From the NCBI GenBank assembly GCA_964481145.1, contig CAYZTA010000020.1, positions 1 to 64,000 of the forward strand: a stretch of 64,000 nucleotides of DNA. The letters run 5' to 3'. This stretch comes from Sandaracinus sp964481145 (GTDB taxonomy: Bacteria; Myxococcota_A; Polyangia; Polyangiales; Sandaracinaceae). The notes beneath the pieces are model-generated. The model did no database searches, had not been told where the DNA came from, and was given only the letters and a program-made list of their open reading frames with translations. The position numbers and the translations under genes are program-made. Positions 52,648-61,965 of this stretch are shown here, piece after piece; positions within the stretch are counted from its first letter, which is position 1, and every line of letters begins with the position of its first letter.

Positions 52648-53067
52648 ATGAACTCTCGACATAAGCGAATGAGACCATCTCCTTCGATGAACGTGACTCC
52701 ACTCGTCGATGTCGTGCTCGTGCTCCTGATTATATTCATGGTTGTTTTGCCTGAAATGGACAGCGAGGTCTTGGTCGATCTGCCGAGCATCTTCAATGTC
52801 GATGAAGATCCTCGCGTTCGAATGGATCCGTTGACGATCTCCCTCACGGAGGCCGCGCAGCTTTATATCGAAGGACAAGAGTTCTCGCGCGAGGAGCTCC
52901 GCTCTCATCTGGAAGCACTTCATGCGCGGGAGCCCACCCGGCGTGTCGTGCTTCGAGCGGACGCCGAGCTCGGATATGGCGCTGTACGAGACATCTTCCG
53001 ATTATGTCAGCAGATTGGTTTTCCTGGCGTCGCGCTCCGTGTCGGGGCCCGCTCCGAGGAGGGCTAA
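52648..53067 (+). CDS. exbD: ExbD/TolR-type subunit, first copy
   Basis: A 139-residue protein with the short cytoplasmic NVTPLVDVVLVLLIIFMVV segment in which the conserved Asp sits at the start of the helix, then a periplasmic domain. The periplasmic end (VVLRADAELGYGAVRDIF) is typical of ExbD. ATG 52648 is taken; GTG 52636 is in frame and nearer the exbB stop. It overlaps nothing and is followed after four bases by a second ExbD. Confidence 0.92.
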   Translation: MNSRHKRMRPSPSMNVTPLVDVVLVLLIIFMVVLPEMDSEVLVDLPSIFNVDEDPRVRMDPLTISLTEAAQLYIEGQEFSREELRSHLEALHAREPTRRVVLRADAELGYGAVRDIFRLCQQIGFPGVALRVGARSEEG

Positions 53068-53071
53068 CGAG

Positions 53072-53521
53072 ATGGCCATCGAGATTTCGGCGGGCTCTCG
53101 GAAAGAGGGGGCAAGGCCCGAGATGAACGTGACTCCGCTCGTGGACGTGGTGCTCGTTCTGCTCATCGTGTTCATGGTCGTGACACCGATGCTTTCCAAG
53201 CAGTTTTGGATTCATCTTCCCGCCGAACCGCGGGGTGAGGCGGAAAGAAGGCCGCCGGTGGAGCACGATGGACCGATTGTCGTGACTGTCGGATCGGACG
53301 GAACGATTCGTATCCTTCAAGATGTCGTGTCGATTCGTGATTTCAGTGCTCGCCTCAGAGGAGTGTTGTCTTCGAGAGCGGGAGATCCCGTGTTTTTCGA
53401 TGCCGATGAGGACGCCCCTTACGGTCGCGCGGTCGAAGTACTCGATCAAATACGTGGAGCGGGAGCGAGGACCATCGCGGTTTCGACCGAATCGCTCGCT
53501 TCATTGAATCATTCACGTTGA
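53072..53521 (+). CDS. exbD: ExbD/TolR-type subunit, second copy
   Basis: A 149-residue ExbD. It repeats the core NVTPLVDVVLVLLIVFMVV, with the channel Asp, but the periplasmic part differs markedly from the first copy (VVTVGSDGTIRILQDVVSI; FFDADEDAPYGRAVEVLDQI). ATG 53072 has GGAGG close upstream and the open frame to 52922 is not used. Two divergent ExbD subunits in tandem are common in delta-proteobacteria and could form a heterodimer. Confidence 0.92.
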   Translation: MAIEISAGSRKEGARPEMNVTPLVDVVLVLLIVFMVVTPMLSKQFWIHLPAEPRGEAERRPPVEHDGPIVVTVGSDGTIRILQDVVSIRDFSARLRGVLSSRAGDPVFFDADEDAPYGRAVEVLDQIRGAGARTIAVSTESLASLNHSR

Positions 53522-53569
53522 TGTGTGCTGGGCACATTTCAATCAACGCCTTTCGATTTCGAGGTTTTG

Positions 53570-56359
53570 ATGCGCACGCTCCATGTCTGGAGACTGGCTC
53601 GCTATTTCTCATTCATCGGTTGGATTGTGGTCTGTTCGATCGTCGCCAGCTCCGCGCGAGGACAGACGTCTCTCGAGGACGAGGTGCGACACTGCACGCG
53701 GTCGGGGATCGAAGGCGTGGTACGCGACGCCGAAACCGGTGAAACGCTCATTGAAGCGCCTGTCATCGTCCTTGGGCGTGGGCGGCGGGTATTGACGGAT
53801 GTGGACGGTCATTTCGTGATCGATGTGCCCTCGGGGACATACTCGTTGCGCTCGTATTACGATCTTTATCAAGCAGCGCGGGTCGACGATGTTCTCGTTC
53901 GAGAAGGAGAATGCACTCGTCAAGACATCGATCTCGTGCCTGACACTTCGACGGGTGAAGAGATCGTCATCGAAGTGCGAGCGGAGCGTTCGAGTGAGGC
54001 ATCGCAAATCCGTGCGCGTCGCGAGGCCGCTGCGGTGCAAGATTCGATCGGCGCTGAAGAGATGAGCCGTGCGCCGGATTCGAGCGCGAGTGATGCGGTG
54101 AGACGCACCGTGGGCATCGTCACGCGCGACGATTACGTCTATGTCCGTGGCCTCGGGGGACGTTATGTCCTGACGACATTGAACGGGGTGGCGTTGCCCA
54201 ACACCGATCCCGATGTTCCCGGGGTTCAACTCGATCTCTTTCCGAGCGGGATCCTCGATGCACTGACCATCCGAAAGACGTTTACGCCAGAGGTGCCTGG
54301 GGATTGGGCGGGTGGGCTCGTGGATGTGTCGACTCGAAGCTTCCCGACACGATTCCAGCTGAGGCTCGGAGTCGGCTTCGGCGTCAATACCGGAACATCT
54401 TTCCAAAGGACGCTTGGATATCGCGGGGGAGCCACGGATTTTCTAGGTTTCGATGATGGCACCCGACGTCTCCCGGACGCAGCGCAGTCCACACGGGTCA
54501 GCGAGCTTGGACCCGAGGCACGTGATTCACTCGCCCTTGCGTTTCCGAATCGGTGGGGAATGGTCCACCGCACGGCTTGGCCGAATCTGTCTCTGTCTTT
54601 CAGTATGGGGGATACACTCCATGTGGGCGGGCGCCGAATCGGATACTTGGCGATGGTGGGATATCGCTACTCCGAAAGGCCCATTGCCGATTTGATTCAG
54701 TCGCTTCGACTCGAAGGAGAAGGGGAGGAACAGCGGGTTCGTCTAAGAGAATCTCTCCGTCAAGAAGGCGTCGAACTCCAAACGCAATTGAGTGCTCTCG
54801 TGACGAGCACAGTCGAAGTCGAGCGTCACAACGAGATCACCCTGACCGGTCTCTTCACCCAGAACGCCGAAGACATGACGGGTCGTCTGATGGGGCGCAG
54901 CGAAGCCGTGGGGTTCGACATCGATGCACGACGTCAGTCGTGGCTCGAGCGAACTCTCCTCTATGGCCAACTCCTCGGGCAACATACGGATTTGCCAATG
55001 GGTGCAAACCTCGATTGGCAACTCAACGCGAGTTATGGCGAGCGAAATACACCCGATCTGCGAGATCTCCTTTACGTGGTCATGGATGACCGACGCACAT
55101 GGGCTCCAGGGCCGACGAGCGGAACTCGATTCTATTCGAATTTGGAAGATGTCACCTATGGGGGTGGCGCCAATCTGCTCCTTCCAATCGATACGATCTC
55201 GTTTCGACTCGGTGGTCTGATAAGGCAGACGGGGCGCGCACTCGATGTGCGTCGATTGGGTTGGGGAACGAGGCCGGGGTCTGATGCCAATGGCACCATG
55301 CTGCCCCCCGATCAGCTTTTCTCTCCTGAATCAATCAATGTTTATACGCGTCTACGAGAGCTCACGCGCGATGACGATAGTTATGACGCGACACAGTCGA
55401 TGGTCGCAGGATATCTATCCGCAGAGTGGCGACCCTTTCAGATATGGCGAATCATCGCGGGCGCGCGCGTCGAATCGTTTCGACAAGTCGTCGAATCGGC
55501 CCCACCGCTTGCGCTCGAGAATTCGATCGCACCGGCCGGAACACGAAGGACCGATGTCGATGTCTTGCCGAGTGTGGGGACGGTCGTCGAGCTGATTCCG
55601 GATATGTTCCTGCGCGCCTCTTATGGCGGTACCGTGGCGAGACCCCAGGTGCGGGAGCTCGCACCTTTCGTCTTCGTCGATTTCGTAAGAAGACGCACGA
55701 TCACCGGCAATCCGAATCTCGAGCGGACGTACATTCACAATCTCGATCTTCGGTGGGAGTGGTTTCCTTCCGCATCTGAGGTGTTGGCCGTCTCGGCGTT
55801 TGCGAAGGTCTTCGAGAATCCGATCGAACAAACGGTGGTTTCGAGCGGCGGTGATCTTTCGTTTCAGAACATCCAGAGCGCAGAGAACTACGGGGTCGAG
55901 ATCGAGGGACGCATTCACGGAGGACATTTCGTATCTGGCATGGAGTGGTTGACGTTGGGCGCCAATGTGTCGTTTGTCTATTCGAGGGCGCTCCTCTCGG
56001 ACGAACAACGCCGCCAGGCCACGAGTGCAGAGCGCCCACTGGCTGGGCAGCCACCCTATATCGTGAACGTGCAACTCGGAATTGCGCCTCCCGACACACA
56101 TCTGACATTCGGTGTCTATTACAATGTCTTCGGTTCGCGGCTCGAGGATGTGGGCCGACTCGGATTGCCAGATACGTATTTGGAGCCGTTTCATTCAGTC
56201 GATGTATCGGCTTCCTGGGAGCCCGATCCTCATTTGAAGATCCGATTGACAGCACAAAACGTGCTGTTTCAGCGGCGTGAACTGAGGCAAGGAGATTTTG
56301 TGGTGCTTGGATATCATCCTGGCACACAAGTGACGCTCTCTTGCGCTTATTCGTATTGA
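53570..56359 (+). CDS. TonB-dependent outer-membrane receptor
   Basis: A 929-residue receptor. After the signal (about 1-30, FIGWIVVCSIVASSARGQ) comes a carboxypeptidase-regulatory-like domain (about 45-115, GIEGVVRDAETGETL), then a TonB-box-like EEIVIEVRAE, a plug domain (VRRTVGIVTRDDYVYVRGLG; LNGVALPNTDPDVPGVQL) and a long 22-strand-type barrel ending in LSCAYSY with a terminal aromatic. GAGG upstream of ATG 53570 supports the start. Encoded immediately after its own TonB-ExbBD energiser and before a surface lipoprotein. Substrate unknown; the N-terminal extension is more typical of oligosaccharide or peptide receptors than siderophore ones. Confidence 0.93.
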   Translation: MRTLHVWRLARYFSFIGWIVVCSIVASSARGQTSLEDEVRHCTRSGIEGVVRDAETGETLIEAPVIVLGRGRRVLTDVDGHFVIDVPSGTYSLRSYYDLYQAARVDDVLVREGECTRQDIDLVPDTSTGEEIVIEVRAERSSEASQIRARREAAAVQDSIGAEEMSRAPDSSASDAVRRTVGIVTRDDYVYVRGLGGRYVLTTLNGVALPNTDPDVPGVQLDLFPSGILDALTIRKTFTPEVPGDWAGGLVDVSTRSFPTRFQLRLGVGFGVNTGTSFQRTLGYRGGATDFLGFDDGTRRLPDAAQSTRVSELGPEARDSLALAFPNRWGMVHRTAWPNLSLSFSMGDTLHVGGRRIGYLAMVGYRYSERPIADLIQSLRLEGEGEEQRVRLRESLRQEGVELQTQLSALVTSTVEVERHNEITLTGLFTQNAEDMTGRLMGRSEAVGFDIDARRQSWLERTLLYGQLLGQHTDLPMGANLDWQLNASYGERNTPDLRDLLYVVMDDRRTWAPGPTSGTRFYSNLEDVTYGGGANLLLPIDTISFRLGGLIRQTGRALDVRRLGWGTRPGSDANGTMLPPDQLFSPESINVYTRLRELTRDDDSYDATQSMVAGYLSAEWRPFQIWRIIAGARVESFRQVVESAPPLALENSIAPAGTRRTDVDVLPSVGTVVELIPDMFLRASYGGTVARPQVRELAPFVFVDFVRRRTITGNPNLERTYIHNLDLRWEWFPSASEVLAVSAFAKVFENPIEQTVVSSGGDLSFQNIQSAENYGVEIEGRIHGGHFVSGMEWLTLGANVSFVYSRALLSDEQRRQATSAERPLAGQPPYIVNVQLGIAPPDTHLTFGVYYNVFGSRLEDVGRLGLPDTYLEPFHSVDVSASWEPDPHLKIRLTAQNVLFQRRELRQGDFVVLGYHPGTQVTLSCAYSY

Positions 56360-56373
56360 CGGGAGTGCGACGA

Positions 56374-57750
56374 ATGATGAATGAGATGCGGAATTGGGTG
56401 ATTTGTTGGGCCCTCTTGGGAGGGCTCGTGGGCGCGTGTGGAGAAGGGGAGAGCATCGATTCGAGGTCTGACGCAGGTCGGGATGCAGGCAACAGCGTGG
56501 ATGATGCTGGGCCGTCCACCGATGGTGGAACCGCAGACGCCACGGCAGATGGCGGGACGCTCCCGGAATATTGCCCCGATCTCGGTACGTCGGGGGCTCC
56601 TCCGAGCTGCCCGACGAATCCGACGGAGGTCACGGTGTCCGGCGATATCAGCGGTGCTTCGTGGACCTGTGAGCATGTGTATCGATTGACTTCGAATGTA
56701 TTCGTGACCTCTGGAACATTATCGATCTCGGCAGGGACACGCATCATCGCGGACAATGGTGGGGCGTTGATCGTGACGCCCATGGCTCGCATCGACGCGC
56801 AAGGACACCTGAACGCTCCGATTGTATTTACGTCATCGCGTCCCGAAGGAGATCGGGATCGCGGCGACTGGGGAGGCATCGTGCTTCTCGGGAATGCGCC
56901 GCTCAATGTTGCGGGCGGCACCGACAACATCGAGGGAATCGAAGCCTCCGAGACGCGCGGGATCTACGGGGGAGCCAATGCCGCGCACGATTGTGGAGCG
57001 ATGCGTTATGTGCGCATCGAGTTCGCGGGGCGTGTGCTCGGAAGTGACAACGAGCTCAATGGTCTCACTCTGGGTGGATGCGGCTCGGAGACGAGCATCG
57101 AGTTCGTTCAAATGCATCGTGGGCTCGACGATGCATTCGAGTTCTTCGGGGGCTCACCGAACATGCGTTTCATCGTCGCATCGGGAATGGATGATGATGG
57201 AATCGATTGGGATCAAGGGTTTACGGGAACGATTCGGTTCGCGATCGTACATCGATATGCCGATTCTGGCAGTTCGGATCCCAATGGCATCGAGGCGGAC
57301 AATCTGAGCGCAGACAATGGTGCTCTGCCTCGCTCGAATCCGTCGCTCGATCACGTGACGGTGGTGACGAGCGATACGGGACGCACGAACCAAGTCGGAG
57401 CCGTGTTGCGGCGCGGCACCCACGGAACGCTGCGAAACATGCTGATTCAAGGATTTCCTCTCGGGGTGGATGTTCGCGATGCCGAAAGCGAAGCTGCCGT
57501 TGGAGCTGCGCTCAGCATCACGAACAGCGTCTTCTTCATGAACGCAGCGGACATGATGGCGGACTCGCCCGAGGCGGATGCGTTCATGGCACCGGGGGCC
57601 ATGAATCGGTTCGACGTGAATCCGATGCTGATGTCGATTTCAGAATCGGCGCCGAATTATATGCCAAGTGCGGAGTCGATGGATGTGGGAGCTCTCGTCT
57701 CTGGCTGTCCGGATTGGACGGCAGGGTGGACTTCATATCCTCTGGAATAG
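56374..57750 (+). CDS. Surface lipoprotein, receptor-associated, beta-helix-like
   Basis: A 458-residue lipoprotein; signal lipobox LVGAC, then a low-complexity Asp/Gly/Ala linker (about residues 20-70). The main domain contains repeats of hydrophobic/glycine strands (SISAGTRIIADNGGALIVTP; DWGGIVLLGNAPLNVAGGTD; FIVASGMDDDGIDWDQGFTG) that suggest a right-handed beta-helix or similar. No catalytic motif is recognised. GGGAG precedes ATG 56374; an in-frame codon at 56341 overlaps the receptor stop. Immediate position after a TonB-dependent receptor suggests a surface partner that captures or presents the ligand. Confidence 0.82.
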   Translation: MMNEMRNWVICWALLGGLVGACGEGESIDSRSDAGRDAGNSVDDAGPSTDGGTADATADGGTLPEYCPDLGTSGAPPSCPTNPTEVTVSGDISGASWTCEHVYRLTSNVFVTSGTLSISAGTRIIADNGGALIVTPMARIDAQGHLNAPIVFTSSRPEGDRDRGDWGGIVLLGNAPLNVAGGTDNIEGIEASETRGIYGGANAAHDCGAMRYVRIEFAGRVLGSDNELNGLTLGGCGSETSIEFVQMHRGLDDAFEFFGGSPNMRFIVASGMDDDGIDWDQGFTGTIRFAIVHRYADSGSSDPNGIEADNLSADNGALPRSNPSLDHVTVVTSDTGRTNQVGAVLRRGTHGTLRNMLIQGFPLGVDVRDAESEAAVGAALSITNSVFFMNAADMMADSPEADAFMAPGAMNRFDVNPMLMSISESAPNYMPSAESMDVGALVSGCPDWTAGWTSYPLE

Positions 57751-57798
57751 TACCTGTTCGCGGGCGTGAAAGGTTACCTGGAATAGACGACGCACGAT

Positions 57799-58596
57799 TT
57801 ATCGTGCTGGGCCGAGGCGCACGATGGACGCGAGATCTTCGGCTTCTGTTTCAGGCCCGCAGCGTACGATCGTGGCTCCTGGAAGAGCTGGGCGTAGCTC
57901 GCGTTCGAGACCGCGCCTCGCGCCCCAGAGCACGATCGTGGCGCGGTCGGCGAGATGTGGTTCGGCCACGATCGAGTCGAGGAGATCGTTGGAGGTGCGC
58001 ATGTCGACGATCAGCATCCGCGAGAGATGTTCGAGCAGACGCAGCTCTCTTACGAGGAGCGTAGAATCCTCGATTCCGACGACCGCGGTCGAGGCCGTGA
58101 GTCGAACGCGAAGGCGCCGCGCCGCGTTGGCATCGGGGCCAAGCAAGAGCACGATGGGAAAAGGCCGAACTCGAAGCTCGACGGTGGGCTTGGATTCAGA
58201 GTCGAGCGTCTCGACGGGCGACGAAGACCCCACGGGCCGCGTGGCCTCGAGCTGCCCCACGATGTCGAGGAGCCGCTGGAGCTGCACGCGAACGGATTCA
58301 GCGGGCGCCTTGCCGAGCGCGTCTCGTGTGAGCTCGAATAGCGGTCCATCGAAGAGGGCCTGCAACTCCGTGCTGGTGGTTGGCAGTGTCGTTCGCTTGG
58401 CGCGCTCCAATGCTTGCTCGAGGAGGCCGTTCGAAGCAGCGTGCGCTGCCAATGTTTCTCGCACGAAAGTCGAAACTCGGAGGAGGTCGGTCTCCGGTAC
58501 GGCATGCTCGAGCTTCTCGTGGCTACCGGTCACGCGTCCAAAAGCATACAGGCAAGCGGGCCGGAGCGTAAAGCTCGTTCCGAGCGTTGGGCTCAT
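57799..58596 (-). CDS. Protein with helical N-terminus and degenerate receiver-like domain
   Basis: A 265-residue protein whose ATG overlaps the sensor kinase stop by four bases. Residues about 1-130 are helical. Residues about 150-262 have a receiver-like strand/helix order (FPIVLLLGPDANAARRLRV; RMLIVDMRTSNDLL; ATIVLWGARRG): an Asp stands where the phosphoacceptor would be, but the acidic pair is reduced to G-P-D and the conserved Thr/Lys positions are not clear. It may be a pseudo-receiver acting in the upstream two-component pair. Confidence in the REC relation is moderate. Confidence 0.72.
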   Translation of the reverse strand: MSPTLGTSFTLRPACLYAFGRVTGSHEKLEHAVPETDLLRVSTFVRETLAAHAASNGLLEQALERAKRTTLPTTSTELQALFDGPLFELTRDALGKAPAESVRVQLQRLLDIVGQLEATRPVGSSSPVETLDSESKPTVELRVRPFPIVLLLGPDANAARRLRVRLTASTAVVGIEDSTLLVRELRLLEHLSRMLIVDMRTSNDLLDSIVAEPHLADRATIVLWGARRGLERELRPALPGATIVRCGPETEAEDLASIVRLGPAR

Positions 58597-60017
58597 CCGA
58601 TGTGAGTGTGTGCCTCGTGACGCCCTGATGTTTCGCATGCAGCGCGGCCAAGCTGCACGCGAAAGGTCGTGCCGTCGCCGACACGGCTTTCGACCGAGAC
58701 CTCGCCATCCATACGAGTCGTCAGGTGTTTGACGATCGAGAGCCCGAGGCCGGTGCCGCCTCGATCTCGCGAGCGCCCCGCATCGATTCGATAGAATCGC
58801 TCGAAGATCCTTGGTAGGTGCAAGGGACCGATCCCGGGGCCAGTGTCGGTGATTTCGATGATCACGTGTGCGTCGGTCTGATGGAGCCGCACCACCACGC
58901 GACCACCGCTCGGTGTATATTTGATGCCGTTGTCGATGAGATTGATGAGGACGTGATCGATCGCGTACACATCGGCTCGCGCGATCATGGGTTCTTGCGG
59001 CTTTTCGAGGACGACCTCGACGCTTCGATCGTGGGCTTTGCTCTCGAGTGAGGCGATGACATCGCTTGCGATTGCTTCGACGTCGATGGGCTCGAGCTCG
59101 AAATGCACTTCGGGTGATTCGGAGCGTGAGAGCTCCAGGAGGTCGTCGACGATTCGAGAGAGTCGAATCGCGTTGTCATGAATGTTCGTGATGAATCGCT
59201 CAGCGATGTTTCGATCGTCGAGCGCGCCATCCCGCAATGTTTCCGCGAACCCTCGGATGGCCGTCAAGGGTGTTCGGAGCTCGTGGCTGGCGTTGGCGAC
59301 GAAGTCTCGACGCACGGCGTCGAGGCGGCGTACGTCGGTGATGTCTCGCATGACCACGATCGCGCCCGAGCGATTGGGAAGAGGCGCTGCGTGCGCGGAG
59401 ATCACACGCACGTCTTTTGACGTGTCGATATCGAAGACCACGCGCACGCGCTCTCCTATGAGCGCGCGTTCGACGGCTCCGTGAAGCTCGGCGTTCCGAA
59501 TGGCCTCTACCGTGGTGCGGCCGATGCCGTCTGTGTGCGCGAGCTCTACGAAGCGCGCATTGCTGAGAACGATTTGACCTTTGGCGTTGGTGACGAGCAC
59601 GGATTCGTCCATGGCGTCCAGCATCACACGGAGCCGGGTTTCTTCATCGTGCACCGCCCGCAGACGTTCATTCAGCTGCTCCGCCATCTCATCGATGGCG
59701 CGGCCGATGGCGCCGATCTCATCGCGCCTCCGCGATCTCACGCGCACGTCGAAGTCCCCCTCGGCGAGGGCCTTTGCCACACGCCGGAGCTCGCTCAAGG
59801 GACCTGCGTATCGACGCGCCACGAGCTCTGCGAGCGCGGTCGAGATGCCGATGGCGATGACGAATGCGAAACCGAGCGTGACGCGGAGATAGGCGCGCGT
59901 GGCCGAGTCGTTCGCCGCGAACTCCGCAAACATCCAGGTCGTGCCGAAGACGAGGGTCAGCACGAGGAGCGTCGAGCCGAGCATGCGGGTGCGAAGGCTC
60001 TGGATGATGGGTCGCAC
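58593..60017 (-). CDS. Membrane sensor histidine kinase (PhoR-like)
   Basis: A 474-residue inner-membrane sensor. Two helices (about 11-32 and 43-64) border a very short periplasmic loop; then come a HAMP (about 65-120), a PAS domain (about 130-225) and kinase core: phospho-His in NASHELRTPLTAIRGF, N-box HVLINLIDNGIKYTPSG, and G-boxes DTGPGIGP and GGTGLGLSIVK. Short sensing region plus PAS is the PhoR layout. Start is GTG 60017, three bases after the regulator gene's stop. It lies between the response regulator and the pseudo-receiver gene. No pst or phoU genes are near. Confidence 0.93.
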   Translation of the reverse strand: MRPIIQSLRTRMLGSTLLVLTLVFGTTWMFAEFAANDSATRAYLRVTLGFAFVIAIGISTALAELVARRYAGPLSELRRVAKALAEGDFDVRVRSRRRDEIGAIGRAIDEMAEQLNERLRAVHDEETRLRVMLDAMDESVLVTNAKGQIVLSNARFVELAHTDGIGRTTVEAIRNAELHGAVERALIGERVRVVFDIDTSKDVRVISAHAAPLPNRSGAIVVMRDITDVRRLDAVRRDFVANASHELRTPLTAIRGFAETLRDGALDDRNIAERFITNIHDNAIRLSRIVDDLLELSRSESPEVHFELEPIDVEAIASDVIASLESKAHDRSVEVVLEKPQEPMIARADVYAIDHVLINLIDNGIKYTPSGGRVVVRLHQTDAHVIIEITDTGPGIGPLHLPRIFERFYRIDAGRSRDRGGTGLGLSIVKHLTTRMDGEVSVESRVGDGTTFRVQLGRAACETSGRHEAHTHIG

Positions 60018-60020
60018 GCG

Positions 60021-60716
60021 TCAGTCCGTTCGCATGCGGTAGCCCACTCCGCGCACCGTCTCGATGTAGTCGCGTGCGGCTCCGAGCTTTTCACGGAGAC
60101 GCTTGACGTGGGTGTCGACAGTGCGCGTCTCGAGTCCAGGGCTGTATCCCCAGACACGTTCGAGAAGAGCGTCTCGGGTCTGTACGCGTCCGGGACGGCT
60201 CGCGAAATCGTAGAGGAGCTTGAACTCCAATGCGGTCAGCGGGATTTCTTCTCCTTCGACGATGACTCGGTGCTGCGATACATCGATTTCGAGGCAGCCG
60301 ATCTCGATGCGCTCGAGCATCGGTCCGGGACTTGCCGTCGGATGGATGGAGCGGCGGAGCACGGCGCCGATGCGCAAGATGAGCTCGCGTGGCGAGAACG
60401 GTTTGACGATATAGTCGTCTGCGCCGAGCTCGAAGCCGACCACGCGATCGATCTCCTCTCCTCGAGCGGTGATCATCATGATCGGGATCGATGATGTGTT
60501 CGGATCGCGGCGGAGTCTCCGACAAATCTCGGTCCCCGCGATGTCGGGGAGGTTCAAGTCGAGGAGGATCAGGTCTGGTCGCTGCCGTCGCACCTCAGCG
60601 AGCGCCGTGTTGCCATCCTTCGAGGTCACGACGGAGAAGCCAGCTTGGCGAAGATTGTATTCGAGCAGCTCGACGATATCTGCTTCGTCGTCGACGAGAA
60701 GAATTCGTTCTCTCAT
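60021..60716 (-). CDS. PhoB/OmpR-type response regulator
   Basis: A 231-residue transcription factor. The receiver (1-120) has LLVDDEADIVE, phosphoacceptor Asp in LILLDLNLPDIAG, MITARGEE and IVKPFSPREL. The C-terminal winged helix (about 130-231) is of OmpR/PhoB type, ending RTVDTHVKRLREKLG and ETVRGVGYRM. It is paired with the downstream histidine kinase. ATG 60716 is chosen because it starts one residue before the fold; the frame is open to 60761. A 131-base divergent region separates it from ychF. Confidence 0.94.
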   Translation of the reverse strand: MRERILLVDDEADIVELLEYNLRQAGFSVVTSKDGNTALAEVRRQRPDLILLDLNLPDIAGTEICRRLRRDPNTSSIPIMMITARGEEIDRVVGFELGADDYIVKPFSPRELILRIGAVLRRSIHPTASPGPMLERIEIGCLEIDVSQHRVIVEGEEIPLTALEFKLLYDFASRPGRVQTRDALLERVWGYSPGLETRTVDTHVKRLREKLGAARDYIETVRGVGYRMRTD

Positions 60717-60847
60717 ACCGGAGGCTGACACTGCGTGAAGAGCGTAGCAGTCTTGTGACAACCGTGTGCACGGCGCGAAAACGATCTGCCGTAAATCTTT
60801 GCAATTCCAGGGATCGCGCGCTAATCCACGCCTCGCTCGGAGGGTTC

Positions 60848-61954
60848 ATGGCACTGTCGGTCGGGATTGTCGGTCTTCCCAACGTGGGCAAATCGACGCT
60901 GTTCAACTCGCTTTCGTCCAAGCAGGCGGAGGCGGCCAACTATGCGTTTTGTACGATCGATCCCAACGTGGGTATCGTGCCCGTTCCGGATCCGCGCTTC
61001 GATGCCCTCGTAAAAATCGTGGAGCCAGTGAAGACCGTGCCGGCCACGGTCGAGTTCGTCGATATCGCGGGTCTCGTGCGGGGCGCGAGCAAAGGGGAAG
61101 GCAAAGGCAATGCGTTCCTCGCGAATATCCGCGAGTGCGATGCCATCGCGCACGTGGTGCGCTGCTTTGTCGACGACAACGTGTTGCATGTCGACAACCG
61201 GGTGGATCCGCTCGCGGATATCGAGACGATCGAGACCGAGCTCGCGCTCAAGGATCTCGACACCGTCACCAAGCGTCTCGACCGCGCGCGGCGGCAGAGC
61301 AAGGGTGGCAACGCGATCGAGAAGAAGGCGATCGAGGTGAGCGAAGCGCTCGAGAAGCTGCTCGATCAAGGCAAGCCAGCGCGGCTCTATGATCCTGGTG
61401 ACGACGAGGACAAGCAGAACATCGTGCGCGACCTCGCGCTCATCACGCGAAAGCCGATCTTCTACGTGTGCAATGTGAACGAAGATCAACTCGCGGACAC
61501 CGATCAAGATCCGCTCGTGTCGAAGGTGCGGGCCCACGCGGAGAGTGTGGGCGCACCAATGGTGGTGATTTGCGCGAAATTGGAAGCTGAGATCATGCAG
61601 CTTCCTCCTGAGGAGCGGCCTGATTTCCTTACATCGGCGGGGCTCAGCGAGCCGGGGCTCCATGCGGTCATTCGCACCGGGTATCGCATGCTCGACATGA
61701 TTACGTATTTCACGGCGGGCAAGCAGGAGGTGCGCGCGTGGACGATCAAGCGCGGCACGAAGGCGCCGGGGGCGGCGGGCAAGATTCACAGTGACTTCGA
61801 GCGCGGCTTCATTCGCGCCGAGGTGATTTGGTGGGAAGATCGCGTGAGTCTCGGGACCGAAGCGGCGGTGAAGGCTGCCGGAAAGATGGCGACCGAGGGC
61901 AAGGAGTACGTGGTGCGCGACGGAGACGTCATGCACTTCCGTTTCAACGTGTGA
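60848..61954 (+). CDS. ychF: Redox-regulated ATPase YchF
   Basis: A 368-residue universally conserved Obg-like ATPase. It shows GLPNVGKSTLFNSL at the P-loop, the switch region and DIAGLVRGASKGEGKGNAF, and NVNE in place of NKxD, which explains ATP preference. A coiled-coil helix pair and the C-terminal TGS domain (about 285-368) with RDGDVMHFRFNV follow. GGAGG lies four bases before ATG 60848; the frame is open far upstream. YchF is associated with ribosomes and oxidative stress. The YceI-like gene begins 11 bases later. Confidence 0.96.
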   Translation: MALSVGIVGLPNVGKSTLFNSLSSKQAEAANYAFCTIDPNVGIVPVPDPRFDALVKIVEPVKTVPATVEFVDIAGLVRGASKGEGKGNAFLANIRECDAIAHVVRCFVDDNVLHVDNRVDPLADIETIETELALKDLDTVTKRLDRARRQSKGGNAIEKKAIEVSEALEKLLDQGKPARLYDPGDDEDKQNIVRDLALITRKPIFYVCNVNEDQLADTDQDPLVSKVRAHAESVGAPMVVICAKLEAEIMQLPPEERPDFLTSAGLSEPGLHAVIRTGYRMLDMITYFTAGKQEVRAWTIKRGTKAPGAAGKIHSDFERGFIRAEVIWWEDRVSLGTEAAVKAAGKMATEGKEYVVRDGDVMHFRFNV

Positions 61955-61965
61955 AGGCGAAAGAG

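Noticed and set aside
60717..60847. Possible Pho box upstream of the PhoB-like gene
   Set aside because: TTGTCACAAGACTG-like bases are present, but the match to the tandem CTGTCA consensus is too loose to support.
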